A stretch of 5,260 nucleotides of DNA from Anaerolineae bacterium (GTDB taxonomy: Bacteria; Chloroflexota; Anaerolineae; Aggregatilineales; Aggregatilineaceae), in assembly GCA_018056405.1 (NCBI GenBank), contig JAGPFT010000248.1, forward strand, positions 1 through 5,260, written 5' to 3'. The position numbers and the translations under genes are program-made. Of the stretch, positions 5,136-5,260 are shown one piece after another. The notes beneath the pieces are model-generated. The model saw only the letters and a list, made by a program, of their open reading frames with translations. It was not told the origin of the DNA and did no database searches. Each line of letters begins with the position of its first letter. The first letter of the stretch is position 1.

Positions 5136-5260
5136 GGGTGCATTCGGATTTGGGGGCAGGTGCAGAGATCGGTTGCAGACCTCACCCCCCGGCCCCCTCT
5201 CCATATATGGAGAGGGGGAGTAAGTATCTGGCTCAGTCCCCTCTCCGCGTGTGGAGAGGG
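5136..5260 (+). mobile_element. MITE-A copy 3, left-end fragment
   Basis: It begins GGGTGCATTCG and matches 529-654 of the complete copy with one substitution (ATATAT for ATATAC in the stem A loop) and one missing G in the following G-run. It runs off the window in the same orientation as the other two copies. The expected 9-bp target duplicate on this side is ATTGCAAGT (5127-5135), directly abutting the end of MITE-B. Confidence 0.92.

Noticed and set aside
4714..5185. Minus-strand frames of 139 and 77 codons upstream of the MoeB-like gene
   Set aside because: Both read through MITE-B (the second also into MITE-A) and show no recognisable domain. No convincing start signal was found for either.
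4793..5260. Plus-strand frame open to the window end
   Set aside because: Its first ATG lies in the -10 box, later ATGs lack a Shine-Dalgarno, and most of the frame is repeat sequence. A truncated gene start cannot be fully excluded.

Overview
The window is GC-rich bacterial chromosome. Protein style suggests Chloroflexota (Anaerolineae-like): an NB-ARC/STAND-type ATPase fused to TPRs, a MoeB-like enzyme fused to rhodanese, and a Trm112-type protein with Gly-Tyr-Lys-Tyr-Pro-Ile-Arg-Asp-Gly. The CCCCTCTCC-type hairpin repeats fit the same group. This placement is inference from style, not from a search.

Layout: (1) 1-124 is the right end of a miniature inverted-repeat element, here called MITE-A. 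(2) 143-172 is a sigma70-type promoter, followed by a small Trm112-family gene (210-473, +). (3) 529-815 is a complete 287-bp MITE-A copy with 24-bp terminal inverted repeats (21/24 matching) and a perfect 9-bp target duplication. (4) 852-860 is an extended -10 promoter, then an 842-residue STAND-like ATPase with seven C-terminal TPRs (918-3446, +). (5) 3471-4664 is a MoeB/ThiF-like sulfur-carrier adenylyltransferase with a C-terminal rhodanese domain (-), converging on the previous gene with only 24 bp between stops. (6) 4665-4932 is a divergent promoter region with a GC-rich dyad. (7) 4933-5126 looks like a second, older palindromic element (MITE-B). (8) 5136-5260 is the left end of a third MITE-A copy, running off the window.

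The three genes do not form an obvious pathway. The MoeB-rhodanese protein would activate a small sulfur carrier (for molybdopterin, thiamine, cysteine or tRNA thiolation), but no carrier is present. The Trm112-like protein and the STAND/TPR protein each have their own promoter. Both have lost residues that are normally conserved: two of four zinc ligands in the first, and the P-loop lysine and second Walker B acidic residue in the second.

The most interesting content is non-coding. There is a high-copy, apparently recently active MITE family with paired internal hairpins, and two of its right ends sit just upstream of promoters. A different, perfectly centred palindromic MITE appears to carry a third MITE-A copy directly at its edge. 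No CRISPR array, tRNA, rRNA, integrase or transposase gene was seen.
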